Shown: positions 15,741 through 24,473, counted from the first letter of the stretch. The stretch: DNA of 25,753 nt from UBA652 sp964598235 (GCA_964598235.1 CAZRAY010000025.1:1-25753), one strand, 5' to 3'. The notes: generated from the sequence alone by a model not told the origin. Numbers and translations: made by a program.

Positions 15741-15778
15741 CTAGCACCACAACTCTTTCCGACAAAGAGCAATGCTAG
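15741..15778 (-). promoter_or_regulatory. Two-part hairpin in the ilvI 5' leader
   Basis: CTAGCA and TGCTAG form an outer 6-bp stem, and CTCTTT and AAAGAG an inner 6-bp stem with a 5-base loop. The hairpin lies between the predicted start site and the ilvI ribosome-binding site. No U tract follows, so it is not a simple terminator. Its function is unknown. Confidence 0.45.
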
Positions 15779-15791
15779 AATAAAACCCATT

Positions 15792-15831
15792 AATTTACTT
15801 GTAATCCCGCTCTGCGTCAAGCCCTTAAGGG
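15792..15831 (-). promoter_or_regulatory. Promoter of ilvIHC with an adjacent palindrome
   Basis: On the minus strand TTGACG (15815-15820) and TAAATT (15792-15797) are 17 bases apart. A perfect 10-bp palindrome, CCCTTAAGGG (15822-15831), ends one base upstream of the -35 and could be an operator. The promoter is plausible; the operator is a guess. Confidence 0.55.
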
Positions 15832-15876
15832 AATCTAAGACTAAAGTAGTACCCTATAACTTTAGCTTATCGGCAT

Positions 15877-17610
15877 TTACACTTGAAACAGGTTTTCGAC
15901 TAATAACTGTAAACTGCGGTCGCCGCGAAAAGTATTGACTGAAATGCGATAACAAACCAACACTTCACCATCTGTTTCCAGCCATTCTGAGCGGGTTTCA
16001 CCAAATGCCATCGCCGTGATGCTGCTGGTTTGCTCTAAATGTTGCAATTGCATGCGTAAATGGTTTTTCTCTTGCCCCACTTGTCGCCAAGCGACCACCT
16101 TAAACACCCCTTGAAACAGCGGCGTCTTAAATCCCTGACCCCATGGCACAAACTGATCTAATGTTTCAGCTAACGATAAAGTCAGCTCCGCGCTTAGCAA
16201 CTCACCATCTGTCATCGTTTTTTGAGTTAATACTGCTGGCGCAACGGTATCTGCCAACACCGCTAAAAACAACGCCTCGAACCGTGGTAAATCCTGTTCC
16301 AATAGCGTCATTCCCGCCGCCATACTATGCCCACCAAAGCGCGATAACATCTCTGGCGCTTGGCTGGCCATACCGGCCAACACATCTCGAATATGGATCC
16401 CTTCGATAGAGCGCGCCGAGCCTTTTACCTCGCCATTCTCCCCGCGTGCAAACGCAATAACAGGTCGATGTTGTTGTGTTTTAATCCGCGAAGCCAATAA
16501 ACCGATTACTCCTTGATGCCAGCCTTCATCAAATAAACAATAACCTAAGGGTTTGCACGCTTGTAATACAGGCATCGCTGATAACATTGATTGCGCCTGT
16601 TCCTGCATCGTTTTCTCAACCTCTCGTCGTTGCAAATTTAGGCTATCAAGTTGGCTTGCATATTGTTGTGCCGTCGCTTTATCATCGCAGAGCAGCGTAT
16701 CAATGCCCAACCGCATATCTTCCAACCGCCCAGCCGCATTTAATCGGGGGGCGACCGCAAACCCAAAATCAGCCGCACACAGTCCCGCTAAAGTCTTGCC
16801 CGCCACATCAATCAGCGCTTTCAATCCAGCGCTCACCTGTCCTCGTCTAATCCGAATGAGACCTAACTGCACTAAGGTGCGATTTAACTTATCCAATGGC
16901 ACCACATCAGCAACGGTGCCTAAAGCAACTAAATCTAGCAACGGTGTCAGCTTAGGTTCTTCAATACTTTGCGCCTCAAACCAGCCTTGCTCTCTTAAAT
17001 ATGTGCGTAAAGCAAGCAATACATAGAAACACACGCCAACACCGGCTAAATTCTTGCTCGGAAAGGTATCACCTGCTTGGTTTGGATTCACGATGGCCGC
17101 CGCATCTGGCACCTGTTCCCCCGGTAAATGATGATCCGTCACCACCACCTGCATTCCACGCGCATTTGCCACTGCCACGCCGTCGATACTCGCCATGCCA
17201 TTATCAACCGTCATCAACACATCTGGCTGACCTACTAAGGGAATGTCTGCTAATAGCTCAGTGGTCAGGCCATAGCCATGAATAAAGCGACTGGGCACAA
17301 TATAATCAACCGCCAACGCCCCCATGCTCTGCAAACCGCGAATCGCCACCGCACAGCTGGTTGCGCCATCCGCATCAAAATCAGCCACAATCATGATTTT
17401 TTGCTGCGTGCGAATTGCGTTAGCTAACACCTTAACTGCCGCTTCCATACCCAGTAACTGCTGCGGGTTTGGTAAGTCCGCTAGGGGGTAAAGTAAATCC
17501 TGTTCGCTTTTAATCCCTCGCGCAGCCAGTATGCGGCGCACGCTATCTGGCCAAGCGGCTGGCAAGTCCTCCCAGCCTGTCGAATCTAGTTTAGATAGGC
17601 CTTCTATCAT
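15877..17610 (-). CDS. recJ: Single-stranded-DNA-specific exonuclease RecJ
   Basis: A 577-residue 5'-3' exonuclease, the same length as E. coli RecJ, acting in recombination, mismatch repair and processing of stalled forks. The DHH phosphoesterase motifs are visible: DFDADG (77-82), DNG (136-138) and DHH (159-161), followed by NLAGVGVCFYVLLALR. The DHHA1 region carries GVIGLLASRI and GSARSIEGIHIRDVL...RFGGHSMAAGMTL; a C-terminal OB-like part ends the protein. Its ATG is 6 bases after the stop of the RpfE-like gene and has no strong ribosome-binding site. It is the last gene of the six-gene chain. A 7-bp dyad (CTAAAGT/ACTTTAG, 15841-15865) follows it without a U tract. Confidence 0.97.
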   Translation of the reverse strand: MIEGLSKLDSTGWEDLPAAWPDSVRRILAARGIKSEQDLLYPLADLPNPQQLLGMEAAVKVLANAIRTQQKIMIVADFDADGATSCAVAIRGLQSMGALAVDYIVPSRFIHGYGLTTELLADIPLVGQPDVLMTVDNGMASIDGVAVANARGMQVVVTDHHLPGEQVPDAAAIVNPNQAGDTFPSKNLAGVGVCFYVLLALRTYLREQGWFEAQSIEEPKLTPLLDLVALGTVADVVPLDKLNRTLVQLGLIRIRRGQVSAGLKALIDVAGKTLAGLCAADFGFAVAPRLNAAGRLEDMRLGIDTLLCDDKATAQQYASQLDSLNLQRREVEKTMQEQAQSMLSAMPVLQACKPLGYCLFDEGWHQGVIGLLASRIKTQQHRPVIAFARGENGEVKGSARSIEGIHIRDVLAGMASQAPEMLSRFGGHSMAAGMTLLEQDLPRFEALFLAVLADTVAPAVLTQKTMTDGELLSAELTLSLAETLDQFVPWGQGFKTPLFQGVFKVVAWRQVGQEKNHLRMQLQHLEQTSSITAMAFGETRSEWLETDGEVLVCYRISVNTFRGDRSLQLLVENLFQV

Positions 17611-17616
17611 ATTGAT

Positions 17617-18540
17617 TTACCAGCTCTTCCAAGCAGACATTGGCGTTATTTCATATCGTGCTAATTCAGGAAAAACGAAGCTGGCTGTTGATGTTTTTCG
17701 CCATTTTAAAGCGGCCATAACAGGCTCAAAAACAGTCTTTTCTAAGTCCGCTAATTGCGTTTCAATATCTTGTTCTAATGAAAATTCAGGTAATAACCAT
17801 AAATGATTACCACGCGATAGATGGCTGACTTCTCTTTCTAAAGGATGCACGGTTAAATTAACCGACCTCGCTAAATCAAATAACGCATCCTGCTCACCTG
17901 CAATACTATTCCAACGGTTAATAGCGGGTTCAAAATCACCTAATCCCCAAAACCACACACTGTTAACAGGCAGCTTCCCTGCCGATGCGCGCTGTTCATT
18001 AAGTGGGCATTCATGGAGCTGCATCTGAACTTCATTCCATAGTCGAATCCAATCACGCGCCTCATCCCCTTGCGGTAAATAAGGCTGTACCGCGCGGCCA
18101 ACCACATCCGCTAGCGCAGTAAAGTCCGCCTTTGGTGCCTCAGGAAGCGCTAGATGCCATTTATCCGCCGTATCTAGCGTTAATTCAGCAGGCATCAACG
18201 GTTGGATAAATGCGATAAGTTTTGTGGCTTCTGATTCTGTTAAGGCTAACTGCTCTGGCCCAAACAAACGTAACTGATCTCGATCCGCACGCAGATAACA
18301 AGGGCTCAGCCTTATCCCAGATCCGATACCCGACATGGCAATATCAGGGAGATCATTGCTCTCCATTTTAGCTTTACTAAATAAGCGAAACAAGTGCCTG
18401 ACAAGCGTTGCTTCATCGGGGGTTTCCTTTCCGTGTTTCAATATTTTTTTCAGTTGCTTAGGCAATAAACTGGCCGCAAGCTCTTGAGATAATAACGGCG
18501 CTAAACCGGGAATAATAACGGTAAGAGATTTATGCGTCAT
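17617..18540 (-). CDS. RpfE-like conserved protein, phosphoglycerate mutase-like
   Basis: A 307-residue protein adjacent to recJ. The start is ATG 18538-18540, which shares a base with the hda stop (TGATG); a TTG one codon earlier is less likely. Visible patterns are YLRADRDQLRLFGPEQLALTESEATKLI in the middle and LPVNSVWFWGLGDFEP in the C-terminal half. I recall these from proteins annotated as RpfE family or cofactor-independent phosphoglycerate mutase-like, encoded next to recJ in Xanthomonas and Pseudomonas. No metal-binding motif of true phosphoglycerate mutase was recognised, so enzyme activity is not claimed. No signal peptide or membrane segment is seen. The function is unknown. Confidence 0.65.
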   Translation of the reverse strand: MTHKSLTVIIPGLAPLLSQELAASLLPKQLKKILKHGKETPDEATLVRHLFRLFSKAKMESNDLPDIAMSGIGSGIRLSPCYLRADRDQLRLFGPEQLALTESEATKLIAFIQPLMPAELTLDTADKWHLALPEAPKADFTALADVVGRAVQPYLPQGDEARDWIRLWNEVQMQLHECPLNEQRASAGKLPVNSVWFWGLGDFEPAINRWNSIAGEQDALFDLARSVNLTVHPLEREVSHLSRGNHLWLLPEFSLEQDIETQLADLEKTVFEPVMAALKWRKTSTASFVFPELARYEITPMSAWKSW

Positions 18541-19229
18541 CAAACAATAACTTGCTGAATAAACGGAATAGTCAATCGCCTCTTCTCAGCCAACGATGCC
18601 TCATCTAAGCGTTTCAACACCGCCATTAAACCCACCATATCTCGCCCATAATGCCGTAATAAATAATCTGCAACATTATCTGCCAAGCTGAGCCCTCTGT
18701 AGGCAGCTTGTTTTTGCAATGCTTGTTGTTTATCACTGTCCATTAGTGCGGATAATTGATAATGCGTGCCCGTTTCTAAGCGTGATCTTAAATCAGCAAG
18801 CGATAGCACCATGTCACTCGGAATAGCAGAAGCCGCTACTAAAAGCTGACTGCCTGATGCTTTTAAACGATTAAAAAGGTGAAAAACAGCCTCCTCCCAA
18901 TCAGGATACCCCGCCACACTCTCCATCGCATCTAAGCATACGATATCAGCTTGCTCCGCGCCTTCCAAAATAACGGGGTTTGCATCGGAAACCAATACAT
19001 CCAAAGCAAAATAGGCTACTTGTTTACCTGCCTGTTGTGCCGCTTGCTGTGTGGCCATTAGCAAATGAGATTTTCCTTCGCCTGATGGCGCGCAGAGATA
19101 GAGATAGTCGGTTGTCGTGTTTTGTACTAAATCAAGCAAGGCAGATGCTAACTCGGTGTTTTCACCAAAATAGAAATTGTCAAAGCAATATATCTCCTGT
19201 GGATTTAATCGCAGTATATTTTGCTTCAA
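18540..19229 (-). CDS. hda: DnaA regulatory inactivator Hda
   Basis: A 229-residue AAA+ protein (E. coli Hda has 233). With the DNA-loaded sliding clamp it stimulates ATP hydrolysis by DnaA and prevents re-initiation. Walker A is APSGEGKSH (47-55) with Lys53, where E. coli Hda has Arg; VCLDAMESVAG matches the Walker B region and DLRSRLETG the sensor/arginine-finger segment. The C terminus (LKRLDEASLAEKRRLTIPFIQQVI) is close to E. coli Hda. The start is TTG (19227-19229): a stop lies four codons upstream and no ATG or GTG is available before the conserved region. QNILRL near the N terminus may be the clamp-binding motif. It overlaps perM by 4 bases. Confidence 0.92.
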   Translation of the reverse strand: MKQNILRLNPQEIYCFDNFYFGENTELASALLDLVQNTTTDYLYLCAPSGEGKSHLLMATQQAAQQAGKQVAYFALDVLVSDANPVILEGAEQADIVCLDAMESVAGYPDWEEAVFHLFNRLKASGSQLLVAASAIPSDMVLSLADLRSRLETGTHYQLSALMDSDKQQALQKQAAYRGLSLADNVADYLLRHYGRDMVGLMAVLKRLDEASLAEKRRLTIPFIQQVIV

Positions 19230-20326
19230 GAATATAGCTCACTGTCTAAATATCGCTGATGCGCATGGCGCAATAACACCATACATACCGCCGCCACAGG
19301 TAATGCTAATAATAAACCCGCAAAGCCGAACAATTGGCCACCTGCCAACACGGCAAAAATAACCACCACAGGATGCAAACCTATACGATCACCTACAAGC
19401 CGTGGTGTGAGCACAGTGCCTTCCATCACTTGTGCAAAGGTAAACACCGCCACCACTTCCGCCACGGGGATCCAAGAATGGAATTGGAAAAAAGCAGCCA
19501 CCCCAGCCAAACAAATCCCAACAATTAAACCTAAATAAGGCACAAAACTCACAATACCTGCAATCACACCCAATAATAAGCCCAATTCCAAGCCAATCAA
19601 GCTCAGCCCAACGCTATACATAATGGCCAACGCCAGCATGACGAGGATCTGACCCCGCATGAAAGCCGAGAGCATACTGTCACATTCTAATGACAAACCA
19701 ATCACCCGTGCCGCATGCTTACGTGGTAATAAAGCACGAAAACGAGACACCAAAATATCCCAGTCACACAATAAATAAAATGTCAGTACGGGGATCAACA
19801 CAATATTAGCCAACACTTGCAATGCTGCCATCCCTGAGCGGGATACATAGCCCATTACCCCCCCTACAACTTGGCCCACTTCAGACCAATAAGCCGTCAT
19901 CGTTTCGCGCAAATTATCCAAGGCTAAAATATCTGCCGGCATGCCCATTTTCACCAGCCATGATGTCAATACTGTTTGCAGCAACGTTAAATATTCAGGC
20001 ATCCGTTTAATCAACGCCCCTAACTGGTTCATCAATAACGGCATTAATACCAGTAAGAGCACTAATACGATGAGGGTCAAGCCACCAAACACAATCACGA
20101 CTGATGTTGTACGTGATAACCCTTTTTCCTCCAATTTATCCGCAATGGGATCCGCTAAATAGGCCAATACTGCTGACACAAAAAAAGGCGTTAGAATAGG
20201 GGCTAGCAAATGAAATAAATAGCCACAACCGACTGCAATAGCCAACCACCATAATTTGGTTGAATCTGCTATCGGTGCTGCATTTTGCGTTACTTGTTTT
20301 GTTGTTGTCGCCTGCTTTGTTGCCAT
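19226..20326 (-). CDS. perM: PerM/AI-2E family membrane protein
   Basis: A 366-residue polytopic inner-membrane protein with about eight hydrophobic segments. The ATG at 20324-20326 is preferred to an upstream GTG because GGGGAG lies 7 bases before it. Family patterns include LAPILTPFFVSAVLAYLADPIADKLE near the N terminus, GIVSFVPYLGLIVG, and the C-terminal TPRLVGDRIGLHPVVVIFAVLAGGQLFGFAGLLLALPVAA. Members are annotated as permeases or AI-2 exporters; the substrate is not predictable here. The gene overlaps the PgsA-like gene by 37 bases and hda by 4. perM next to hda and purM is a frequent gammaproteobacterial arrangement. Confidence 0.9.
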   Translation of the reverse strand: MATKQATTTKQVTQNAAPIADSTKLWWLAIAVGCGYLFHLLAPILTPFFVSAVLAYLADPIADKLEEKGLSRTTSVVIVFGGLTLIVLVLLLVLMPLLMNQLGALIKRMPEYLTLLQTVLTSWLVKMGMPADILALDNLRETMTAYWSEVGQVVGGVMGYVSRSGMAALQVLANIVLIPVLTFYLLCDWDILVSRFRALLPRKHAARVIGLSLECDSMLSAFMRGQILVMLALAIMYSVGLSLIGLELGLLLGVIAGIVSFVPYLGLIVGICLAGVAAFFQFHSWIPVAEVVAVFTFAQVMEGTVLTPRLVGDRIGLHPVVVIFAVLAGGQLFGFAGLLLALPVAAVCMVLLRHAHQRYLDSELYS

Positions 20327-20853
20327 GCGCGCACTCCCCACACTAAAATATATTCAGATCCTGAAATCAGGATGCTCGCCATCACCAGCCACACCATGAC
20401 CATGACCGCTGAATTAAATACAGAATTTAATTGCTGACAAATAATTAATCCTACCAAGGTAATCTGGCTCACGGTATTAATCTTACTGCTCCACAACGGC
20501 ACCAAAGAAAAACGCCCAATTAAGTGATGATATGCCAATCCGCCGGCCACAATCATTACATCGCGCGCCACAGCCAGCCAGACTAACCATTGTGGAATCA
20601 AATTCAACCATGCCAGCGTGAGCAGACTAGATAAGAGCAGTAGTTTATCCGCCACGGGATCTAGGATAGATCCCAAGCGCGATTCCCATTGATAGCGTTT
20701 AGCCAAAAAGCCATCTAAGGCATCTGACACACCCGCTACCACAAATAAAAATGCCGCTAAAGCAAATTGTTCTGTTAATAAAGCCCATACGATCGGCAAC
20801 ACCAATAGAATACGAAAAATAGAAATCATATTCGGTAACTGTTGTCTTGTCAT
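20290..20853 (-). CDS. CDP-alcohol phosphatidyltransferase, PgsA-like
   Basis: A 187-residue membrane protein with four to five hydrophobic segments. The start LPNMISIFRILLVLPIV and the motif SDALDGFLAKRYQWESRLGSILDPVADK (Asp44, Asp47-Gly48, Ala51, Arg53, Gly61, Asp65, Asp69) are those of CDP-alcohol phosphatidyltransferases close to PgsA, which makes phosphatidylglycerophosphate. A second, more diverged family member besides PgsA is common beside purM and DUF2066 in this group, so it may be that paralogue rather than PgsA itself. The start codon overlaps the DUF2066 stop (ATGA). With pssA it is the second phospholipid head-group enzyme in the window. Confidence 0.87.
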   Translation of the reverse strand: MTRQQLPNMISIFRILLVLPIVWALLTEQFALAAFLFVVAGVSDALDGFLAKRYQWESRLGSILDPVADKLLLLSSLLTLAWLNLIPQWLVWLAVARDVMIVAGGLAYHHLIGRFSLVPLWSSKINTVSQITLVGLIICQQLNSVFNSAVMVMVWLVMASILISGSEYILVWGVRAWQQSRRQQQNK

Positions 20854-21914
20854 CGGTATGCAGCCTTCACTTGGTAATACAATCTATCAGCATCAATAAT
20901 ATCAGATAATGGCGTTAATACTTGGCCACCTGAAATAACTGTTCGTAATGCCTTTTCATCTCCAAAATAATTCAATGACACCGTGAGCACACCTTCAATC
21001 AAAGCATGCTGTTGCACCTTATTAACATAGGTTAAGTTCGATAAAAACGTCATCACTTTTTGATGGGCCATAAAGCCAGACACATCCTCAACCTCTAATA
21101 AAAACCGTGTCGCATCTGTTGATTTCACATGGCTAAATTGTCCAGCCACATTATCGACCAACAACTGCATACCCAATCGTATCGCCTGATCCGTATCGCC
21201 TCGAGATTGCCAATGCATTACCTCACCATAGGCATTATATTGCCATTGCATTCGCCATTGGCCATTTTGTTGGCTCGCCATCCGAGCGGTTACCAGCAAA
21301 GGCGTTTGATATCGTGTTGCAAAAGGCGTTGCCGCATCAAAATCACCCCGCCACAATGCAGCCATATTTAATGCTTGTTGATCGGCTAAATCCATTAATG
21401 GCAACAATAAAGGAATCGCTCTTTCACGCGCCACGGCCATCGCCAACTTAGCCGCTGCACTGCCATCGGTTAACACCCGTTTCTCATCGCCATCATCCAT
21501 CACGATCAGTAATAAAACGTCTGGCCGCGATTTGCCCCAAACAGGCAAGCCCCAATCTAATATTTGTTGGTTCACTTTTGCTTCATCAAAGTGCAAACGC
21601 ACGGCCAATTGTTCTGGTGCCGTATTGTCGTGCGCAAATTTTGCCGCATTCGCGTCATAATATTGATGCTGCGCCACCAAACTGGGTGCAATTTCTGACA
21701 AGCTTGTCATGGAGATGGATTCCACCTGCCTGCGATCGCCCACCACCTTAAGTAAAACGGTTTGCAAGCCTTTGCCTGCAGCGATATCGCGGGCAGCCAC
21801 ATCTTGTGATGCCACCCGCTGCTCAGCCACATACAAATCAGTCATCTCAACAGCAAATGCGGCTGTGGAAATCAGCAAAAAAGCAGTGGTAAAAATAATC
21901 AATAATCGATACAT
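20850..21914 (-). CDS. DUF2066 family exported protein
   Basis: A 354-residue protein with a signal peptide (MYRLLIIFTTAFLLISTAAFA, then VEMTDLYVAEQ). The order and patterns match the DUF2066 family found upstream of purM: LYVAEQRVASQDVAARDIAAGKGLQTVLLKVVGD, then DVLLLIVMDDG, then ARERAIPLLLPLMDL. It is probably periplasmic or membrane-attached; no function is established to my knowledge. It heads the six-gene minus-strand chain and is divergent from purM, with 60 bases between the start codons. A TAGAAT 11 bases before its ATG could be a -10, with a poor -35. The ribosome-binding site is weak. Confidence 0.85.
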   Translation of the reverse strand: MYRLLIIFTTAFLLISTAAFAVEMTDLYVAEQRVASQDVAARDIAAGKGLQTVLLKVVGDRRQVESISMTSLSEIAPSLVAQHQYYDANAAKFAHDNTAPEQLAVRLHFDEAKVNQQILDWGLPVWGKSRPDVLLLIVMDDGDEKRVLTDGSAAAKLAMAVARERAIPLLLPLMDLADQQALNMAALWRGDFDAATPFATRYQTPLLVTARMASQQNGQWRMQWQYNAYGEVMHWQSRGDTDQAIRLGMQLLVDNVAGQFSHVKSTDATRFLLEVEDVSGFMAHQKVMTFLSNLTYVNKVQQHALIEGVLTVSLNYFGDEKALRTVISGGQVLTPLSDIIDADRLYYQVKAAYR

Positions 21915-21974
21915 TATGTTATTCTATCACGCTGTTTTACAGCATAGAAAGACCTTCAAGAATTAAGGACAAAA

Positions 21975-23027
21975 ATGAGTACTAAATCGACTGATTCTCT
22001 CAGCTATAAAGATGCCGGCGTTGATATTGAAGCAGGCAATGCATTAATTGAACGTATCAAGCCATTAGCCGCTAAAACACGCCGTCCTGGTGTCATGGCC
22101 GGCCTCGGTGGTTTCGGTAGCTTATTTGAGCTCCCACTCGATCGTTATAAACAACCTGTTTTGGTGTCAGGCACCGATGGTGTTGGCACTAAGCTTCGCC
22201 TTGCGATCGAAACCGGGATCCATGACACCATTGGCATCGATCTGGTGGCCATGTGTGTGAATGATATTATCGTGCTCGGTGCAGAGCCGCTTTTCTTCCT
22301 TGATTATTATGCCACCAGTGCGCTTAATCTTGATGTGGCGACAGCGGTTATTTCTGGTATTGCAGATGGTTGCAGCCTCGCAGGCGCATCGTTGGTCGGT
22401 GGCGAAACGGCTGAAATGCCAAGTATGTATGAAGATGGCGATTATGATCTGGCTGGGTTCTGTGTCGGCATCGTTGAAAAAGAACGCATTATTGATGGCA
22501 GCCAAGTGCGCCCAGGTAATGTCTTGATTGGTCTTGCCTCATCAGGCCCACACTCTAACGGCTATTCACTTATTCGTAAGATTGTCGACCGTAGTGGTGT
22601 TGCGCTTGATTCTGCATTTGATGGCAGCACACTAGGTAAAAAATTACTGGCGCCAACCAGCATCTACGTTAAAACACTATTACGCCTACACCATGAAATC
22701 AATATCCATGCCCTTTCCCATATTACAGGCGGTGGTTTACTTGAAAATATTCCGCGTGTGTTACCGCAAGGAGTCAATGCCATTATTGATTCAACTAGCT
22801 GGCAGCGCCCGGCTATCTTCGATTGGCTGCAAGAACAAGGCAATGTCACGGATGAAGAAATGTATCGCACCTTCAATAACGGTATTGGCATGGTTATTTG
22901 TGTCGCCGAAGAAGATGCCAATGCCACCCTTGAGTTGCTGGTCGCCTTAGGTGAAAGTGCAACCCTGATTGGAAAAGTTGAATCTGCAGAAGAAAATGAT
23001 GCTGATCCTCAAGTGTTTATGGCATAA
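21975..23027 (+). CDS. purM: Phosphoribosylformylglycinamidine cyclo-ligase (AIR synthetase)
   Basis: A 350-residue enzyme (E. coli 345) that closes the imidazole ring in purine synthesis using ATP. The start SLSYKDAGVDIEAGNALIERIK, then VSGTDGVGTKLRLAI, IGIDLVAMCVNDI and LVGGETAEMPSMY are PurM signatures for nucleotide and substrate binding. GLASSGPHSNGYSLIRKI begins the C-terminal domain. AAGGA lies about 6 bases upstream of the ATG. It is followed 2 bases later by purN, and the two act in the same pathway. It is transcribed away from the DUF2066 chain; a GCTGT-TTT-ACAGC dyad (21932-21944 region) lies in the 60-base gap, but no PurR box was recognised. Confidence 0.97.
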   Translation: MSTKSTDSLSYKDAGVDIEAGNALIERIKPLAAKTRRPGVMAGLGGFGSLFELPLDRYKQPVLVSGTDGVGTKLRLAIETGIHDTIGIDLVAMCVNDIIVLGAEPLFFLDYYATSALNLDVATAVISGIADGCSLAGASLVGGETAEMPSMYEDGDYDLAGFCVGIVEKERIIDGSQVRPGNVLIGLASSGPHSNGYSLIRKIVDRSGVALDSAFDGSTLGKKLLAPTSIYVKTLLRLHHEINIHALSHITGGGLLENIPRVLPQGVNAIIDSTSWQRPAIFDWLQEQGNVTDEEMYRTFNNGIGMVICVAEEDANATLELLVALGESATLIGKVESAEENDADPQVFMA

Positions 23028-23029
23028 CG

Positions 23030-23626
23030 ATGCCTGAACCCTCGTTTTCACTCGTCATCCTCATTTCAGGCCGTGGCAGCAATATGATCTCCATCGTTGA
23101 AGCGATTCAACACGACACTTTGCCAGCACAAGTCAAAGCCGTTATCAGCAATCGTCCTAATGCACCTGGCCTAAACTACGCCGAAACACAAGCGATTCCA
23201 ACCGCGACGATTGACCATAAAGCATATGACGATCGCCTCAGTTTTGATCTCGCCTTAGCCAAAGAAATCAACAAACACCAACCCGATCTCGTTGTTTTAG
23301 CCGGCTTTATGCGTATTCTTACGCCTGAATTCGTGGAACAATTCGCTGGCAAACTGATCAATATCCATCCGTCCCTATTGCCTAAATTTACCGGCTTAAA
23401 CACCCACCAACGCGCCATAGATGCGGGCGAAGCGGAACATGGTGCCAGCATTCATTATGTAACAGAAGAACTTGATGGCGGCCCAGTGGTCTTACAAGCA
23501 AGGGTAACGGTATTACCCGACGATACTGCCGACACACTCGCCAAGCGTGTGCTCGCGCAAGAACACACTCTCTATCCTGAAGCCATCAAACAAATCGCCA
23601 CAGGACAGATAACGCCGCCAACCTAA
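23030..23626 (+). CDS. purN: Phosphoribosylglycinamide formyltransferase
   Basis: A 198-residue enzyme that formylates GAR with 10-formyltetrahydrofolate in purine synthesis. The N-terminal substrate loop is ISGRGSNM (12-19). The catalytic residues fall where expected: Asn111 and His113 in INIHPSLLP and Asp149 in TEELDGGPV. The segment KFTGLNTHQRAIDAGEAEHGASIHYV matches the family, with FTGLNTH where E. coli has YPGLHTH. The gene starts 2 bases after the purM stop, so translation is probably coupled. There is no ambiguity with the formate-dependent PurT. Confidence 0.97.
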   Translation: MPEPSFSLVILISGRGSNMISIVEAIQHDTLPAQVKAVISNRPNAPGLNYAETQAIPTATIDHKAYDDRLSFDLALAKEINKHQPDLVVLAGFMRILTPEFVEQFAGKLINIHPSLLPKFTGLNTHQRAIDAGEAEHGASIHYVTEELDGGPVVLQARVTVLPDDTADTLAKRVLAQEHTLYPEAIKQIATGQITPPT

Positions 23627-23636
23627 AAGGAGCACT

Positions 23637-24362
23637 ATGCGTTACGGATTCTCACTATTACTTTTCATTGCCAATATCAGTGCAGTGCAAGCCATGCCTG
23701 ATTTTGAAGCCGATTACACTGTTTCAACTAAATCTATGGCTATCGCCCAGCTCCATCAACAGCTGATCACAAATCAAGATAATACCCGTACCATGACAAC
23801 AAACAGCAAGCCCCTCGGCCTTGCTAAAATGTTTGCGCCCGACCATATCCAAGAAAAAAGCACCTGGCAAGAAAATGGCAACCACATTCAATCGCTCACC
23901 TATGCCTATGACCGCACAGGGGGCAAAAAAGAAAAACATATCACCACCACTTTTGATTGGACACAAAAACAAATCGACATCGAATATAAAAGCCGCCCGT
24001 ATCAATTGCCGCTGACACCCGACACCTTCGACAAACTCTCCTATCAGCAAGCCCTGATCAATGATCTGATTGCTGAAAAGCCAGCGTTGCGCTATAACGT
24101 CGTCGATAAATATCGCATCAAAGAATATACCTTGATACGACAAGGTACCGAAATCATTAACACCCCATTCGGCAAATTTGAAGCGATTAAACTCCTTCGC
24201 CAGCGGGTAAAAACAGCCGATAACAAACCAGAACGCCAAACCATCCTCTGGTGTGCCCCTAGTTTAGGTTATTTACCGGTTAAACTAGAGCATATCGAAA
24301 AAGATGGATCTAAATTTATTGCGCTACTACAAAACCTAAGCGGTATCGAAGTCAAACCCTAA
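23637..24362 (+). CDS. DUF3108 family exported protein
   Basis: A 241-residue protein with a signal peptide (MRYGFSLLLFIANISAVQA, then MPDFEADYTV). The pattern is that of DUF3108: an FEADYTVS start, LSYQQALINDLIA in the middle, then KYRIKEYTLIRQGTEIINTPFGKFEAIKLLR and, at the end, TILWCAPSLGYLPVKLEHIEKDG. The perfect AAAAGGAG 5-6 bases before the ATG decides the start. It lies 10 bases after purN; purM-purN-DUF3108 is a recurring order in Pseudomonas-type genomes. It is probably periplasmic or outer-membrane-linked. Its role is unknown and a link to purine synthesis is not implied. Confidence 0.88.
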   Translation: MRYGFSLLLFIANISAVQAMPDFEADYTVSTKSMAIAQLHQQLITNQDNTRTMTTNSKPLGLAKMFAPDHIQEKSTWQENGNHIQSLTYAYDRTGGKKEKHITTTFDWTQKQIDIEYKSRPYQLPLTPDTFDKLSYQQALINDLIAEKPALRYNVVDKYRIKEYTLIRQGTEIINTPFGKFEAIKLLRQRVKTADNKPERQTILWCAPSLGYLPVKLEHIEKDGSKFIALLQNLSGIEVKP

Positions 24363-24398
24363 CCCGCCACCCACCCACTCCCGTTCGCCTTAATGTTT

Positions 24399-24473
24399 GT
24401 TACCCCGACCGTAGCGGAGGGTTCTTAATGCCTAAAATAACAAGCCAGATCTCTCCGCTACGGTCGAGATGAC
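24399..24473. repeat. REP/MITE-like inverted repeat
   Basis: Two 27-base arms face each other across 21 bases: 24399-24425 and 24447-24473. Their core of 14 bases (CGACCGTAGCGGAG at 24406-24419 and its exact complement at 24453-24466) is perfect, and 22 of 27 positions match overall. GTCATCTCGACC...GAGAGATCT resembles intergenic repeats common in many bacterial genomes. It lies between DUF3108 and nudF, and the stem could slow transcription, but no U tract follows. Confidence 0.8.

Noticed and set aside
15721..15790. ilv leader peptide MGFILALLFVGK...
   Set aside because: Its ATG is two bases from the predicted -10, so it would not be on the transcript from that promoter. It has no run of control codons as clear as in the leu leader, so it is not listed as a gene.
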